Positions 8,530-18,300 of a stretch of DNA of 64,000 nucleotides are shown here, piece by piece. A program made the translations under genes and the position numbers. The notes beneath the pieces are model-generated. The model was not told the origin of the DNA, did not search any database, and saw only the letters and a list, made by a program, of their open reading frames with translations. Source of the stretch: Chitinophagales bacterium (GTDB lineage: Bacteria; Bacteroidota; Bacteroidia; Chitinophagales; UBA8649). How positions within the stretch are numbered: position 1 is the first letter of the stretch; every line of letters begins with the position of its first letter. Location of the stretch: contig JACJYS010000002.1 of NCBI GenBank assembly GCA_020635995.1, forward strand, positions 364,934 through 428,933, in the 5' to 3' direction.

Positions 8530-9549
8530 ATGAAAGCAGCAGTATTAACCAAATTTGGCAAAGCAGAAGAAGCTTTTGAAATACGTGAAGTAGAAATGCC
8601 TACTATTAAAAGCAATGAAGTTTTAATAAAAGTAGAAGGATTTGGCTTAAATTTTGCCGATATAATGGCACGGCAAGGCAATTATCAAGATTGTCCTCCT
8701 TTGCCGGCTATTTTAGGTTATGATGTGGTAGGCGAAGTAGTGGAAACAGGAAAAGATGTTAGTAATGTAAAAAAAGGCGACCGAGTAACCTCCATGACTC
8801 GTTTTGGTGGTTATGCAGAATATGCAGTTACAGATTATAGAGCTTGTGCCAAAATAGCTAATGATTATCCCTTAGGAAAAGCCACCGCCTTAACTACCCA
8901 GTACTGCACAGCAGATTATTGTTTTAACCAAATGATGAATTTATTTGAAGGCGATAAAGTGCTTATTCACGCTGCGGCAGGAGGTGTAGGTACGGCATTA
9001 GTGCAAATGGCGGCAAACAGAGGCTGTGAAATATTTGCAACAGCAGGCTCGGAAGAAAAAATGGAATATTTAAAAAATATGGGTGTACAGCATCCTATTA
9101 ATTACAGAAAAAATGATTTTGATGTAGAAGTAGCAAAAATTTTAGGCGATGAAAAACTTGATGCTATTTTTGACCCTATTGGTGGCAGTAATGCCAAAAA
9201 AGGATATAAATTATTAGCTTCGGGTGGTAGAATATTATTATTTGGAGCTTCTTCTATGACGGGCACGTCTATTTTTGGGAAAATTGGTGTAGGATTAGGT
9301 TTTGGATTTTATCATCCTGTACAGTTTATGCTAAAAAGCCAAGCCATGATAGGCGTAAATATGCTTCGCATAGCAGATAATAGACCTTTTACCTTAAAAA
9401 GAAGTTTAGATAATGTAGTAAGAGATGTAGAAAAAGAAATTTTAAATCCTACCGTAGCAAAAATATTTTCTATAAATCAATTGGCAGAAGCACACAATTA
9501 TTTAGAAAGTAGAAAAAGTATAGGAAAAGTAAGTGTTTCATGGAATTGA
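8530..9549 (+). CDS. Zinc-independent medium-chain dehydrogenase (quinone oxidoreductase/VAT-1-like)
   Basis: The 339-residue protein is a medium-chain dehydrogenase/reductase of the NADPH:quinone oxidoreductase branch. The GroES-like N-terminal domain contains the NFADIMARQG segment typical of the VAT-1/Qor group, and no zinc-ligand cysteine/histidine set is seen. The Rossmann domain has the nucleotide loop HAAAGGVGTALVQMA near residues 151-165. Such enzymes reduce quinones or enones with NADPH in the cytoplasm. The substrate cannot be assigned. It stands alone, with a short gap to the secreted PNGase-like gene downstream, which has its own promoter-like box. Confidence 0.88.
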   Translation: MKAAVLTKFGKAEEAFEIREVEMPTIKSNEVLIKVEGFGLNFADIMARQGNYQDCPPLPAILGYDVVGEVVETGKDVSNVKKGDRVTSMTRFGGYAEYAVTDYRACAKIANDYPLGKATALTTQYCTADYCFNQMMNLFEGDKVLIHAAAGGVGTALVQMAANRGCEIFATAGSEEKMEYLKNMGVQHPINYRKNDFDVEVAKILGDEKLDAIFDPIGGSNAKKGYKLLASGGRILLFGASSMTGTSIFGKIGVGLGFGFYHPVQFMLKSQAMIGVNMLRIADNRPFTLKRSLDNVVRDVEKEILNPTVAKIFSINQLAEAHNYLESRKSIGKVSVSWN

Positions 9550-9560
9550 TTTGTTTTTAA

Positions 9561-9569
9561 TAACTTTAC
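9561..9569 (+). promoter_or_regulatory. Variant -7 box TAACTTTAC before the PNGase F-like gene
   Basis: TAACTTTAC followed by ACAAAAT ends 15 bases before the ATG at 9585. This is the same spacing and the same downstream bases as the box at 8506. Confidence 0.4.
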
Positions 9570-9584
9570 ACAAAATTTTACAGT

Positions 9585-12095
9585 ATGAAAAAAATATATA
9601 CTTCAATTGTAATTTCATTATTTTCAATAATTCTCTTTGGTCAAAGCAACCAATATATTCACTTTGACGGGCAAAATGACTATATTTCTGTAGAAAATGG
9701 AGCACAATATATAAATGGGCTTAGTGCTTTTTCTATGACGGGCTGGTTTTATGCAGATAAGCTACAGTACGGAGCCGGCATGATGGGCATTAGAGGAGAA
9801 GGCAATGGAAGTGGACAAATTTATTTGCTTCAGTTGGGAAACGGAGGTTTAGAATGCCGAATTAATACAAGTGGTGGATTATTTCAAGTGGTAGGTGCAG
9901 ATAGCACCGTAATAGCTGAGCAATGGCAACATTATGCTTTTGTATATGACGGCAGCACTTTTAAAGTATATATTGATGGCAATTTATTGGGTTCTACCAA
10001 TGCCAGCGGAGTATTTCAATCTACTGACAAACCTTTTGGAATAGGTAAAAGTTTAATTTCGGGATTTAATTTTGTTTATCCCGGCAGAGCAGATGAAGTA
10101 ACACTTTGGTCTAAAGCCTTAACTCTATCAGACATTACTTATATGATTAGCAATGAACCAGTAGGAAACGAAACAGGATTAGAGCTATATTTTAAATGCA
10201 ACCAAGGTTATCCATTTGGCAATAATACTTCTATTACTCATCTTAAAAATGAAATAGGAAATGGAGCAAGAGATGGACTAATAAACAATATGGCTATGCA
10301 AGATAGCACTTCAAATTTTGGAGGCACATTAGAGCCTTATGTTCAAGCTATTAGTTTTCCTCAGTTAGCCAATAAAGAGGTAAATGATGCTCCTTTTGCT
10401 TTAAATGCTGTTACCACTTCCGGTCTTCCGGTTTCTTATTCTATAATTTCGGGGCCGGCTACTGTTTCGGGCAATACTTTAACTTTAACAGGTACTTCGG
10501 GTACTGTGGTTGTAGAAGCCAATCAAGCGGGTAACGGTTCTTTCTTTGCTGCCGAGCCTGTCCAATCTTCTTTTGAAGCGATTGATGCTTCAACGGTTTT
10601 TGCTTCAGTAGATATCAGAAATCCTTTAAGTGGTTATGTTTATGCCCGAACTTTGTCGCCTATTGAGTTAGCCGCTGTAATAGATATTTCTTACTCAGAT
10701 ATATTAAGTGTAGGAGATGTGAAATTTGAAGTTAATGGCGAAAACGTTGGAGTGAAATATTGGGATAACTTACATTACACAGGCTGGTGGACACCTCCGG
10801 CTTATGGCACGTACACTTTTGATGTAATAGCTAAAAATAACTATGGAGCCAGCTATACTGAATCTGTAACTTTTGAAGTAGTAAATCCTAATGCCGATAT
10901 TAATATAGATGCTTTTAATAGTATTTTAATAAATGCAGGTGTTGGTCCACAAGAAGCAGAAGCTACACTCCCTTGCTATGTGGGTGCTTTTGATAGCATT
11001 ATAGGATTATTAGATGTGGCTTGTACGCCCCAAGGTTGCGATGAATGGGATTTTCTGGCTAATGTAGAAGCACAAGGACATAATGGTGAGTGGTATCAAA
11101 TAATAAGATACATAACTCCTTATGGCGTGCCCTGCAACCATCAAATAGATTTAACCGATTTTATGTCTTTACTACAAGGAAAAGTAAAATTTAGGGTAAA
11201 TTATTCTACACAAGGTCTTGGTTTCCAGTATTCTTTAAATCTTGATTATAAAGAAGGAACTCCCGATTATGTGTATAGCAAAATAGATAAATTGTGGAAC
11301 GACACCTACAATTTTGGCGATTATGCCGATTTGCAACCTTGTGAAACTTATAATTTTGATTATGATGCCAATACCTTAGCTTCAAAACTAAAATTAATTT
11401 CTACTGGGCATGGGTGGGATGTAAATTATAATACGGGAAATGCGGCAGAATTTCATGAAGATACACATCATATTTGGGTTAATGGAAATGAAACTTTTTC
11501 GCAACATAACTGGTATGACTGTAATCCAAATCCTGATAATTGTAGCCCTCAAAACGGAACTTGGTATTACGACCGTGCTGGCTGGTGCCCAGGGGCTATA
11601 GCACAATGGTTTGATTATAATATGACACCGTTTATAAACTCATCTCCTGTGCAGCTCAACTATATTTTTGATGAAAATTATATAGATTTATGCCATCCTA
11701 ACCACCCTGATTGTGTTACCGGAGTAACCTGCAATAACTGCGACCAAGGTTTTAATCCGCATTTAATTGTGTCTTCTTATGTTATTTCTAAAAGCAATAC
11801 GCCTTTTAATACAGATACAACTTATACTAATATTGCAGAAGTAATAGAAAATCCTATCAAATTTGATGTTTATCCCAATCCAAATTTTGGAAAATTTTAT
11901 GTTGATGTTAATAATAGTGTTAAAAATTATACTATTGCAATATATGATGTAATGGGAAAAGCTATTTTAGAAACCCAAAAAATAAATGACACAAAGACTT
12001 TAATAGATATTAGCGGAACAGCTAAAGGTGTGTATATGGTACAAGTTAGAACTGAGCAGTATAGCCTTACTCACAAAATAATAGTAGAAAAATAG
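9585..12095 (+). CDS. Secreted LamG / Ig-like / PNGase F-like protein with T9SS sorting domain
   Basis: An 836-residue modular secreted protein. It has a signal peptide (about 1-19), a LamG/concanavalin-like domain (about 22-205) with a WQHYAFVYDG core, two Ig-like domains (about 255-330 and 338-434), and a peptide-N-glycosidase F-like region (about 436-745). A type A T9SS sorting domain with VYPNPN begins near 762. The PNGase match is strong: CDEWD at 485-489, GTPDYVYS at 558-565, DRAGWCPG at 663-670 and SKSNTP at 735-740 all recur in the Elizabethkingia enzyme as I remember it. Asp489 aligns with catalytic Asp60 and Glu622 with Glu206. The place of Glu118 holds Ser541, so activity or specificity may differ. 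The family removes N-glycans from glycoproteins. Expected location is the cell surface or outside. Confidence 0.88.
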   Translation: MKKIYTSIVISLFSIILFGQSNQYIHFDGQNDYISVENGAQYINGLSAFSMTGWFYADKLQYGAGMMGIRGEGNGSGQIYLLQLGNGGLECRINTSGGLFQVVGADSTVIAEQWQHYAFVYDGSTFKVYIDGNLLGSTNASGVFQSTDKPFGIGKSLISGFNFVYPGRADEVTLWSKALTLSDITYMISNEPVGNETGLELYFKCNQGYPFGNNTSITHLKNEIGNGARDGLINNMAMQDSTSNFGGTLEPYVQAISFPQLANKEVNDAPFALNAVTTSGLPVSYSIISGPATVSGNTLTLTGTSGTVVVEANQAGNGSFFAAEPVQSSFEAIDASTVFASVDIRNPLSGYVYARTLSPIELAAVIDISYSDILSVGDVKFEVNGENVGVKYWDNLHYTGWWTPPAYGTYTFDVIAKNNYGASYTESVTFEVVNPNADINIDAFNSILINAGVGPQEAEATLPCYVGAFDSIIGLLDVACTPQGCDEWDFLANVEAQGHNGEWYQIIRYITPYGVPCNHQIDLTDFMSLLQGKVKFRVNYSTQGLGFQYSLNLDYKEGTPDYVYSKIDKLWNDTYNFGDYADLQPCETYNFDYDANTLASKLKLISTGHGWDVNYNTGNAAEFHEDTHHIWVNGNETFSQHNWYDCNPNPDNCSPQNGTWYYDRAGWCPGAIAQWFDYNMTPFINSSPVQLNYIFDENYIDLCHPNHPDCVTGVTCNNCDQGFNPHLIVSSYVISKSNTPFNTDTTYTNIAEVIENPIKFDVYPNPNFGKFYVDVNNSVKNYTIAIYDVMGKAILETQKINDTKTLIDISGTAKGVYMVQVRTEQYSLTHKIIVEK

Positions 12096-12105
12096 ATTTT
12101 TCTAT
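12086..12105. terminator. Two-way terminator hairpin between converging genes
   Basis: TAGAAAAAT, a two-base centre and ATTTTTCTA form a perfect 9-bp inverted repeat. It overlaps the stop codon of the plus-strand gene and touches the stop of the minus-strand gene, and has A- and T-runs suited to termination in both directions. Confidence 0.55.
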
Positions 12106-13046
12106 TATTTGTCTTTCAGTTGGAGTTTATTCCAAATTTCCGGAAGCATACGCATAGTAGCCATTTCTTTCCATTTTTTGCGTGCTTCTATGGCCGGAGA
12201 GCCATAGTAAATTTTGCCACCTTCTAAATTTTTATCTACATTAGAGGAAGCTAAAAGTACCGCTCCTTTTCCTATGGTAACATCTTTAGAAATACCCACT
12301 TTACCATAAAGAATAACATCATCTTCTATTATAGATTTCCCTGCTATGGCAACTTGAGCACACAATAAGCAATTTTTGCCTACCACCACTCCGTGTGCTA
12401 TGTGCACTTGACTATCTATTTTAGTTCCTCTTCCAATTATGGTATTGCCCGAAACGCCACTATCTATAGTACATGAAGAACCTATTTCTACATTATCTTC
12501 TATTATTGTTCTGCCAATAGTGTGCATTTTTTCATATTCCTTGCCTTTTTTATGTAAGTAAAAAGCATCGCTACCTACGGTAGTATTAGAATGTATAATA
12601 ACATTATTGCCTATTTCTGTATAATTATAAATAGTTACATTAGGATGAATAATACAATTCTTTCCTATTTTAACATGTTTGCCTACAAAAACATTAGGCT
12701 GTATTATGGTATCTTCTCCTATTTGTGCCGTAGAAGAAACACTTGACGAAGAACGCAAAAAAGGTCGGGCGTTTAACGCCAAAGTGTTGTATAGTTCAAA
12801 AGGATTTTCTATAACTAAAAGTGCTTTCCCTTTTGGGCAATCTACTTCTTTATTTATGATAATAACTTTAGCTATGCTGTTAATTACTTTATTGTAGTAT
12901 TTGGGGTGGTCAACAAAAGTAATGCTATCATTTTCCAACTTATGAATTTCATTAATGCTACCTATTACGGCATTTTCATTTCCAATAAGTTTAATACGGT
13001 ATTTTGTAGCTATTTCTTTAGCAGTAGTCGTTTTTGTTAGTTTCAA
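12105..13046 (-). CDS. LpxD-like UDP-3-O-acylglucosamine N-acyltransferase
   Basis: This 313-residue protein has the LpxD plan: a small N-terminal uridine-binding-like domain (about 1-95) followed by many left-handed beta-helix hexapeptide repeats (about 100-285). The acyltransfer region keeps DSQVHIAHGVVVGKN near 202-216, with the histidine matching the catalytic His of LpxD. LpxD adds a 3-hydroxyacyl chain to UDP-acylglucosamine in lipid A synthesis. At 313 residues it is somewhat short and lies at the end of a secA operon rather than with lpxC/fabZ/lpxA, so it may be the second LpxD-like paralogue that Bacteroidota often carry. It begins 16 bases after the M20 peptidase gene. Confidence 0.85.
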   Translation of the reverse strand: MKLTKTTTAKEIATKYRIKLIGNENAVIGSINEIHKLENDSITFVDHPKYYNKVINSIAKVIIINKEVDCPKGKALLVIENPFELYNTLALNARPFLRSSSSVSSTAQIGEDTIIQPNVFVGKHVKIGKNCIIHPNVTIYNYTEIGNNVIIHSNTTVGSDAFYLHKKGKEYEKMHTIGRTIIEDNVEIGSSCTIDSGVSGNTIIGRGTKIDSQVHIAHGVVVGKNCLLCAQVAIAGKSIIEDDVILYGKVGISKDVTIGKGAVLLASSNVDKNLEGGKIYYGSPAIEARKKWKEMATMRMLPEIWNKLQLKDK

Positions 13047-13062
13047 TTTAATTATAACTTTT

Positions 13063-14241
13063 TTAACTATTAATTGCCAGCCAAGCCATTAAACCGATGC
13101 TGTGCTGCAAGGCATCATCATCTACATTAAAATGGCTGGTGTGTAAACCAAACGTTGTTTTTTTGTTTTCATTGCCTGTGCCTACTCTGTAAAAACAAGA
13201 TGGCACTTTTTGACTGTAATACCCAAAATCTTCTGCTCCCATACGTTGTGGTATATCTATCACGTTTTCTTTGCCTAAATAATTGTTGGCTTCAAAAATT
13301 AGTTTATGGGTAAATTCTTCATTGTTTTCTACGCAAGGATAACCTACCACTATATTTACATCACAAGAAGCACCACTGGCTTTAGCTGTATTTTGGGCTA
13401 TCTCTTTTATCCATTTATGAGCTTCAAAACGAAGTGTTTCGTTCATAGCACGTAGTGTACCTTCTATTTTTACTTCATCGGGCAGTACATTGGTAGCTCC
13501 TTTACCTTCTATTTTTCCAAAAGAGAGTACTATCGTGTCAAAAGGATTGGTTTTTCGGCTAACTACTTGCTGCAAATTAACTATTATTTGGCTTGCTGTT
13601 AGTACGCTGTCTATGGTTTCGTGTGGACGAGCAGCGTGTCCGCCTTTTCCTTTAATGGTCATATAAATTTCATCGGCAGAAGCCATAAATTTTCCGGCTT
13701 TAAAACCAAATGTCCCCGTTTTTAGCTCGGGAGAAACATGTTGACCTATTATGTAATCTACTTTAGGATTTTCTAAAACTCCTTCGGCTATCATGGCAGG
13801 TGCTCCACTTGGTATTTTTTCTTCAGAAGGCTGAAAAATTATTTTAAATGTTCCTTCAAATTCACTTTTTAGTTCATTTAAAATTAAAGCTGTTCCCAAT
13901 AAACTGGAAGTATGAAAATCATGCCCACAAGCGTGCATAATGCCTTCATTTTTAGATTTGTAGGCAAAGGAGTTTTGCTCTATTATGGGCAAAGCATCTA
14001 TATCTCCTCTTAAAGCTATACATTTTTTGTCAGCATTTGTCCCTTTTATTAATGCCACCACGCCCGTTTTAGCCATTGTGCTAAAAGAAATATGATGGTT
14101 TTTTAAAACTTGCTGAATAAATTTTGAGGTTTCAAATTCTTGAAAAGACAATTCTGGTGTTGCATGTAAATGCTGTCGCCATTTAACCACATCTTGGTGG
14201 TATTTTTTAGCTAAGTCTTTTATTTTTTTAGCTAAAGGCAT
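13063..14241 (-). CDS. M20D-family amidohydrolase / carboxypeptidase
   Basis: The 392-residue protein matches the M20D amidohydrolases, related to N-acyl-amino-acid and IAA-amino-acid hydrolases. The dinuclear metal site is intact: HACGHDFH at 103-110, a Glu-Glu pair in QPSEEK near 138-143, and MGAEDFGYYSQ near 345 with the C-terminal ligand region. A dimerisation (lid) domain occupies about 185-300. The enzyme would cleave an acyl or aminoacyl amide bond in the cytoplasm. Its natural substrate cannot be read. It is separated by 3 bases from the SPOR-domain gene upstream and is part of the secA-lpxD-like run. Confidence 0.9.
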   Translation of the reverse strand: MPLAKKIKDLAKKYHQDVVKWRQHLHATPELSFQEFETSKFIQQVLKNHHISFSTMAKTGVVALIKGTNADKKCIALRGDIDALPIIEQNSFAYKSKNEGIMHACGHDFHTSSLLGTALILNELKSEFEGTFKIIFQPSEEKIPSGAPAMIAEGVLENPKVDYIIGQHVSPELKTGTFGFKAGKFMASADEIYMTIKGKGGHAARPHETIDSVLTASQIIVNLQQVVSRKTNPFDTIVLSFGKIEGKGATNVLPDEVKIEGTLRAMNETLRFEAHKWIKEIAQNTAKASGASCDVNIVVGYPCVENNEEFTHKLIFEANNYLGKENVIDIPQRMGAEDFGYYSQKVPSCFYRVGTGNENKKTTFGLHTSHFNVDDDALQHSIGLMAWLAINS

Positions 14242-14244
14242 TGT

Positions 14245-14643
14245 TTACTTTATTTTAATTTCATCTCGCACCACAAAAGCAGATTGAAATTCGCCTATTA
14301 TTTCATCCATGTATTTGTAGGCTTCTAATCGGGTTTTAAAATCGCCTATTCTTAGCTTGTAGTAAGGTTGATCATACACAATATATGCTTTCACATTAGA
14401 ATGTTTTTGATAAAGTTCGGTTTTTTTAGTGTAAACTTCATCTCTATTTGAGCTATTTATCAGCTGTATTCTGTAGCCGCTGTCTTTATCTCTATGTTCA
14501 TTTTTATCTAAATGAGCTTCTAACATAAATGCCAAATCAAAATCTGCATCTATTTGCACTTTATCGTTTAAGTGATAAGAATATTGTGCTTTTACGACAA
14601 AAATAAAAATGATGAGAATAAATGTTCCAACTACTTTTTTCAT
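14245..14643 (-). CDS. SPOR-domain-like periplasmic protein
   Basis: A 132-residue protein with an N-terminal signal or anchor (residues 1-19, ending near VKAQ) and a C-terminal domain of about 75 residues with the SPOR-like pattern YRIQL, then YDQPYYKLRIGDFKTRLEA. SPOR domains bind denuded peptidoglycan glycan at division sites; that is family knowledge. The gene fits between deoC and the M20 peptidase with gaps of 4 and 3 bases, so it is part of one transcript. Binding to septal peptidoglycan is inferred from the fold only. Confidence 0.75.
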   Translation of the reverse strand: MKKVVGTFILIIFIFVVKAQYSYHLNDKVQIDADFDLAFMLEAHLDKNEHRDKDSGYRIQLINSSNRDEVYTKKTELYQKHSNVKAYIVYDQPYYKLRIGDFKTRLEAYKYMDEIIGEFQSAFVVRDEIKIK

Positions 14644-14647
14644 AATT

Positions 14648-15289
14648 TTATATTAAGTTTAAACTACTGCTTGCTCCCAGCCTGTCTGCACCTGCTTCTA
14701 CTAATGCTTCTGCTTGTTCTTTAGTTTTAATTCCTCCTGAAGCTTTAAGTTTTATGTGCTCAGGCAAATTTTTTCTTAAAAGTTCTATATCCTCTACTTT
14801 AGCTCCACTTGAAGCAAATCCTGTAGATGTTTTAACAAAATCTACACCAATTTTTGCACAAATTTCGCATGCTTTTAGTTTTTCATCTTGGGTTAATAAA
14901 GCTGTTTCTATAATTACCTTCACTTTTTTACTTCTTAAATGTGCTAAGGTTGTTATAGTTTGTATGTCATTTTCTACATAGCTGTAATCTTTATTTTTTA
15001 AAGCAGCTATGTTTATTACCATATCTATTTCATCTGCTCCTTCATCTATGGCTTTGCGTGTTTCCTCTACTTTGGCTGGCGTAGTAGAATATCCCAAAGG
15101 GAAACCAACTACTGTAACTACCAAACAATCAGATTTTTCTAACAAAGTAGTTGCTTTTTTTACAAAATAAGGAGGCACGCACACTCCGGCAAAATTATTT
15201 TCTTTAGCTTCTTGGCAAATCCTCTCTACATCTTCATTGCCGGTATCTGCTTTTAGTACCGTATGTTCTATTTTACTTACTATATCCAT
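14648..15289 (-). CDS. deoC: Deoxyribose-phosphate aldolase
   Basis: The 213-residue protein is a complete short-form DERA. It reversibly cleaves 2-deoxyribose-5-phosphate to glyceraldehyde-3-phosphate and acetaldehyde in deoxynucleoside breakdown. Lys153 in VDFVKTSTGF is the Schiff-base lysine, Lys182 in LKASGGI the partner lysine, and Asp89 in DEIDMVINI the third catalytic residue. The TIM-barrel repeats of the family are visible throughout. It begins 29 bases after secA in the same direction. There is no other deoxynucleoside gene beside it. Confidence 0.96.
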   Translation of the reverse strand: MDIVSKIEHTVLKADTGNEDVERICQEAKENNFAGVCVPPYFVKKATTLLEKSDCLVVTVVGFPLGYSTTPAKVEETRKAIDEGADEIDMVINIAALKNKDYSYVENDIQTITTLAHLRSKKVKVIIETALLTQDEKLKACEICAKIGVDFVKTSTGFASSGAKVEDIELLRKNLPEHIKLKASGGIKTKEQAEALVEAGADRLGASSSLNLI

Positions 15290-15318
15290 TTATAGTTGTT
15301 TTTAAGGTTCTATTTTTA

Positions 15319-18300
15319 TTATTGCCCGTGGCACTGTTTATATTTTTTCCCACTTCCACATGGACAAGGGTCATTTCTACCCACTTTTGGCTCTGTTCTT
15401 ACTGGCTCGGCTTTTCTTTGTTCTCTTTCTTGGTTTTCCTCATCGTCAGAACGGGAAGTTTTCATTTTATCTAAATTAGTTCTTTCCACCGCCTGATTTG
15501 TTTTTACATTTTCGGCTTTTTGCTCCGGCAAAGAACCTTTAAATAAAAACTGTACTACATCTCTATTTATTTCAGATGCCAAACCTTTAAACAATTCAAA
15601 AGCTTCTAATTTATATATTAATAACGGATCTTTTTGCTCTAAAGATGCATTTTGTACTTCCTTTTTCAAATCGTCCATTTGGCGTAAGTGGTGTTTCCAC
15701 GCTTCATCTATCATGGCTAAAGAAACACTTTTTTCAAATTCTACTATTAGCTGTTTTCCTTTGTTTTTAATATTTTTTTCTAAAGGAACTAATACATTTA
15801 GCTGTTTTTTGCCATCGGTAAATGGCACTACTATGTTTTTAACGGTTTCGCCTCTATTTTTATGTATTTGCTCAAATATAGGAAGTGTATTTTTGGCTAT
15901 TCGTTCTGTTTTTTCTTTGTAAACCTTACGAGCTTCTATATAAAGCATTTTAGCTACTTCATTTTGGCTCTTTTTTAAGAAATCTTCTCTACTTATTTGA
16001 GTATCTAAAGAAAAGAAGATGATAGCATTTAATTTAAAATTGTCATAATCTTCTTGTGGTCTGTTTAGTGCTACTATTTCTTCGCATAAATTATAGATAG
16101 CATCCATAATATCTAAGGACAATCTATCGCCAAACAAAGCATTTTTTCTTCTTTTGTAGATTACTTCACGTTGCATATTCATTACATCATCGTATTCAAG
16201 CAAACGTTTTCTTATACCAAAGTTGTTTTCTTCTACTTTCTTTTGGGCGGTTTCTACGTTTTTAGTAATCATAGAGTGCTGAATTACTTCGCCTTCTTTA
16301 AAACCTAATCTATCCATCCATTTAGCCATATTTTCCGAGCCAAATAAACGCATTAGTTTATCTTCTAAAGAAATGAAAAACTGCGAAGAGCCCGGGTCTC
16401 CTTGACGACCGGCACGACCACGCAACTGGCGGTCAATTCGTCTTGAATCGTGGCGTTCTGAACCCACTATTGCTAAACCTCCTGCGGCTACTACTTCTGG
16501 CGAAAGCTTAATATCCGTTCCCCTTCCTGCCATGTTGGTAGCTATGGTAACAGCTCCTGCTCTACCTGCTTCTGCCACTATATCTGCTTCTCGCTGATGC
16601 TGTTTAGCATTTAAAACTTGATGTTTTATACCTTTCATTTGTAGCAAACGGCTTATTAACTCAGAAACTTCTACACTTGTAGTACCCACTAACACAGGGC
16701 GTCCTTGCTCTGTAAGTTTTTGAATTTCATCGGCAATACCGTTAAATTTCTCTCTGGTAGTTCTGTATATTAAGTCATTTTGGTCATCACGCTGTATAGG
16801 TTTATTGGTAGGAATAACCACCACGTCTAATTTATATATATCCCAAAACTCTTGACTTTCTGTTTCGGCAGTACCTGTCATTCCACTTAGTTTGTGGTAC
16901 ATTCTAAAAAAGTTTTGAAGTGTAATAGTAGCCATAGTTTGAGATGCTGCTTCTACTTTTACATTTTCTTTGCTTTCTATAGCTTGGTGCAAACCGTCTG
17001 AATATCTACGACCATCCATTATACGCCCCGTATTTTCATCTACTATTTTCACTTTGCCGTCCATTACCACATATTCTACATCTTTTTCAAAAAGTGTATA
17101 TGCTTTTAGCAACTGCTGAATAGTGTGTAACCTTTCTGTTTTAATGGCATAATCTTGCATGAGCTGTTCTTTAAGCTCCATTTTTTCTTCATCATTTTTA
17201 TCAGATTTTTCAATATCTGCTATTTTGCCACCTACATCGGGTACTACAAAGAAATTTTTATCTTCTCCTCCAGAAGTTATTAGCTCTATACCTTGCTCTT
17301 TAAGTTCTACAGAGTTTTGTTTTTCTTCTATTACAAACAATAAGTCTTCATCTACTATTGGCATTTCCTTGTTTTGGTCTTGCATATAGTGATTTTCTGT
17401 TTTTTGCAAGATTTGTTTTACACCTTGCTCACTCAAAAACTTAATTAACGGCTTGTTTTTAGGCAGTGCACGGTAGGCTTGCAATAAAGCAAAACCGCCA
17501 TCGCCCGGCTTGTAGCCTGTATTTCCGGCTTTTATTAGTTTTTTTGCGTCATTTAAGTATTGCGTAGCTTTATTTCTTTGAGCTTCCACTAATTTTGATA
17601 TTCTTGGTTTTAATTCATAAAACTGCTCTTCATCGTTGGTATCTACTTGTCCGCTAATAATTAAAGGTGTACGAGCATCATCTATTAAAACAGAGTCCAC
17701 CTCATCTATCATGGCATAGTGTAGTTTTCGCTGCACTAACTCACTTGCATTTCGCAACATATTATCTCTTAAATAATCAAAACCAAATTCGTTATTGGTT
17801 CCATAAGTAATATCTGCTTTGTAAGCGGCTATTCTTTCTTCAGAGTGAGGTCTGTATCTGTCTATACAATCTACTTTTATACCCAAAAAGTTAAAAATAG
17901 GGGCATTCCACTCGCAGTCCCTTGTAGCTAAGTAGTTGTTTACCGTAATAATATGTACGCCCAAACCCGGCAGTGCATTTAAGTACGCAGGAAGCGTAGA
18001 AACTAAAGTTTTACCTTCCCCTGTTTGCATTTCTGCTATTTTACCTTGGTGTAGTACAATTCCGCCTATCAACTGTACATCATAATGCACCATATTCCAT
18101 GTAACTTGAGCTCCGGCTGCCATCCACGAATTTTTGTATGTAGCATTATTGCCCTCTATAGTTACAAAATCTGACGAAGCGGCTAAATCTCTATCCATAT
18201 CTGTAGCGGCAGATACCATTTCAGTATTTTGAGAAAATCTTCTTGCTGTTTCTTTGACTACGGCAAATGCTTGAGGTAAAATTTGCTCTAATATTTCTTC

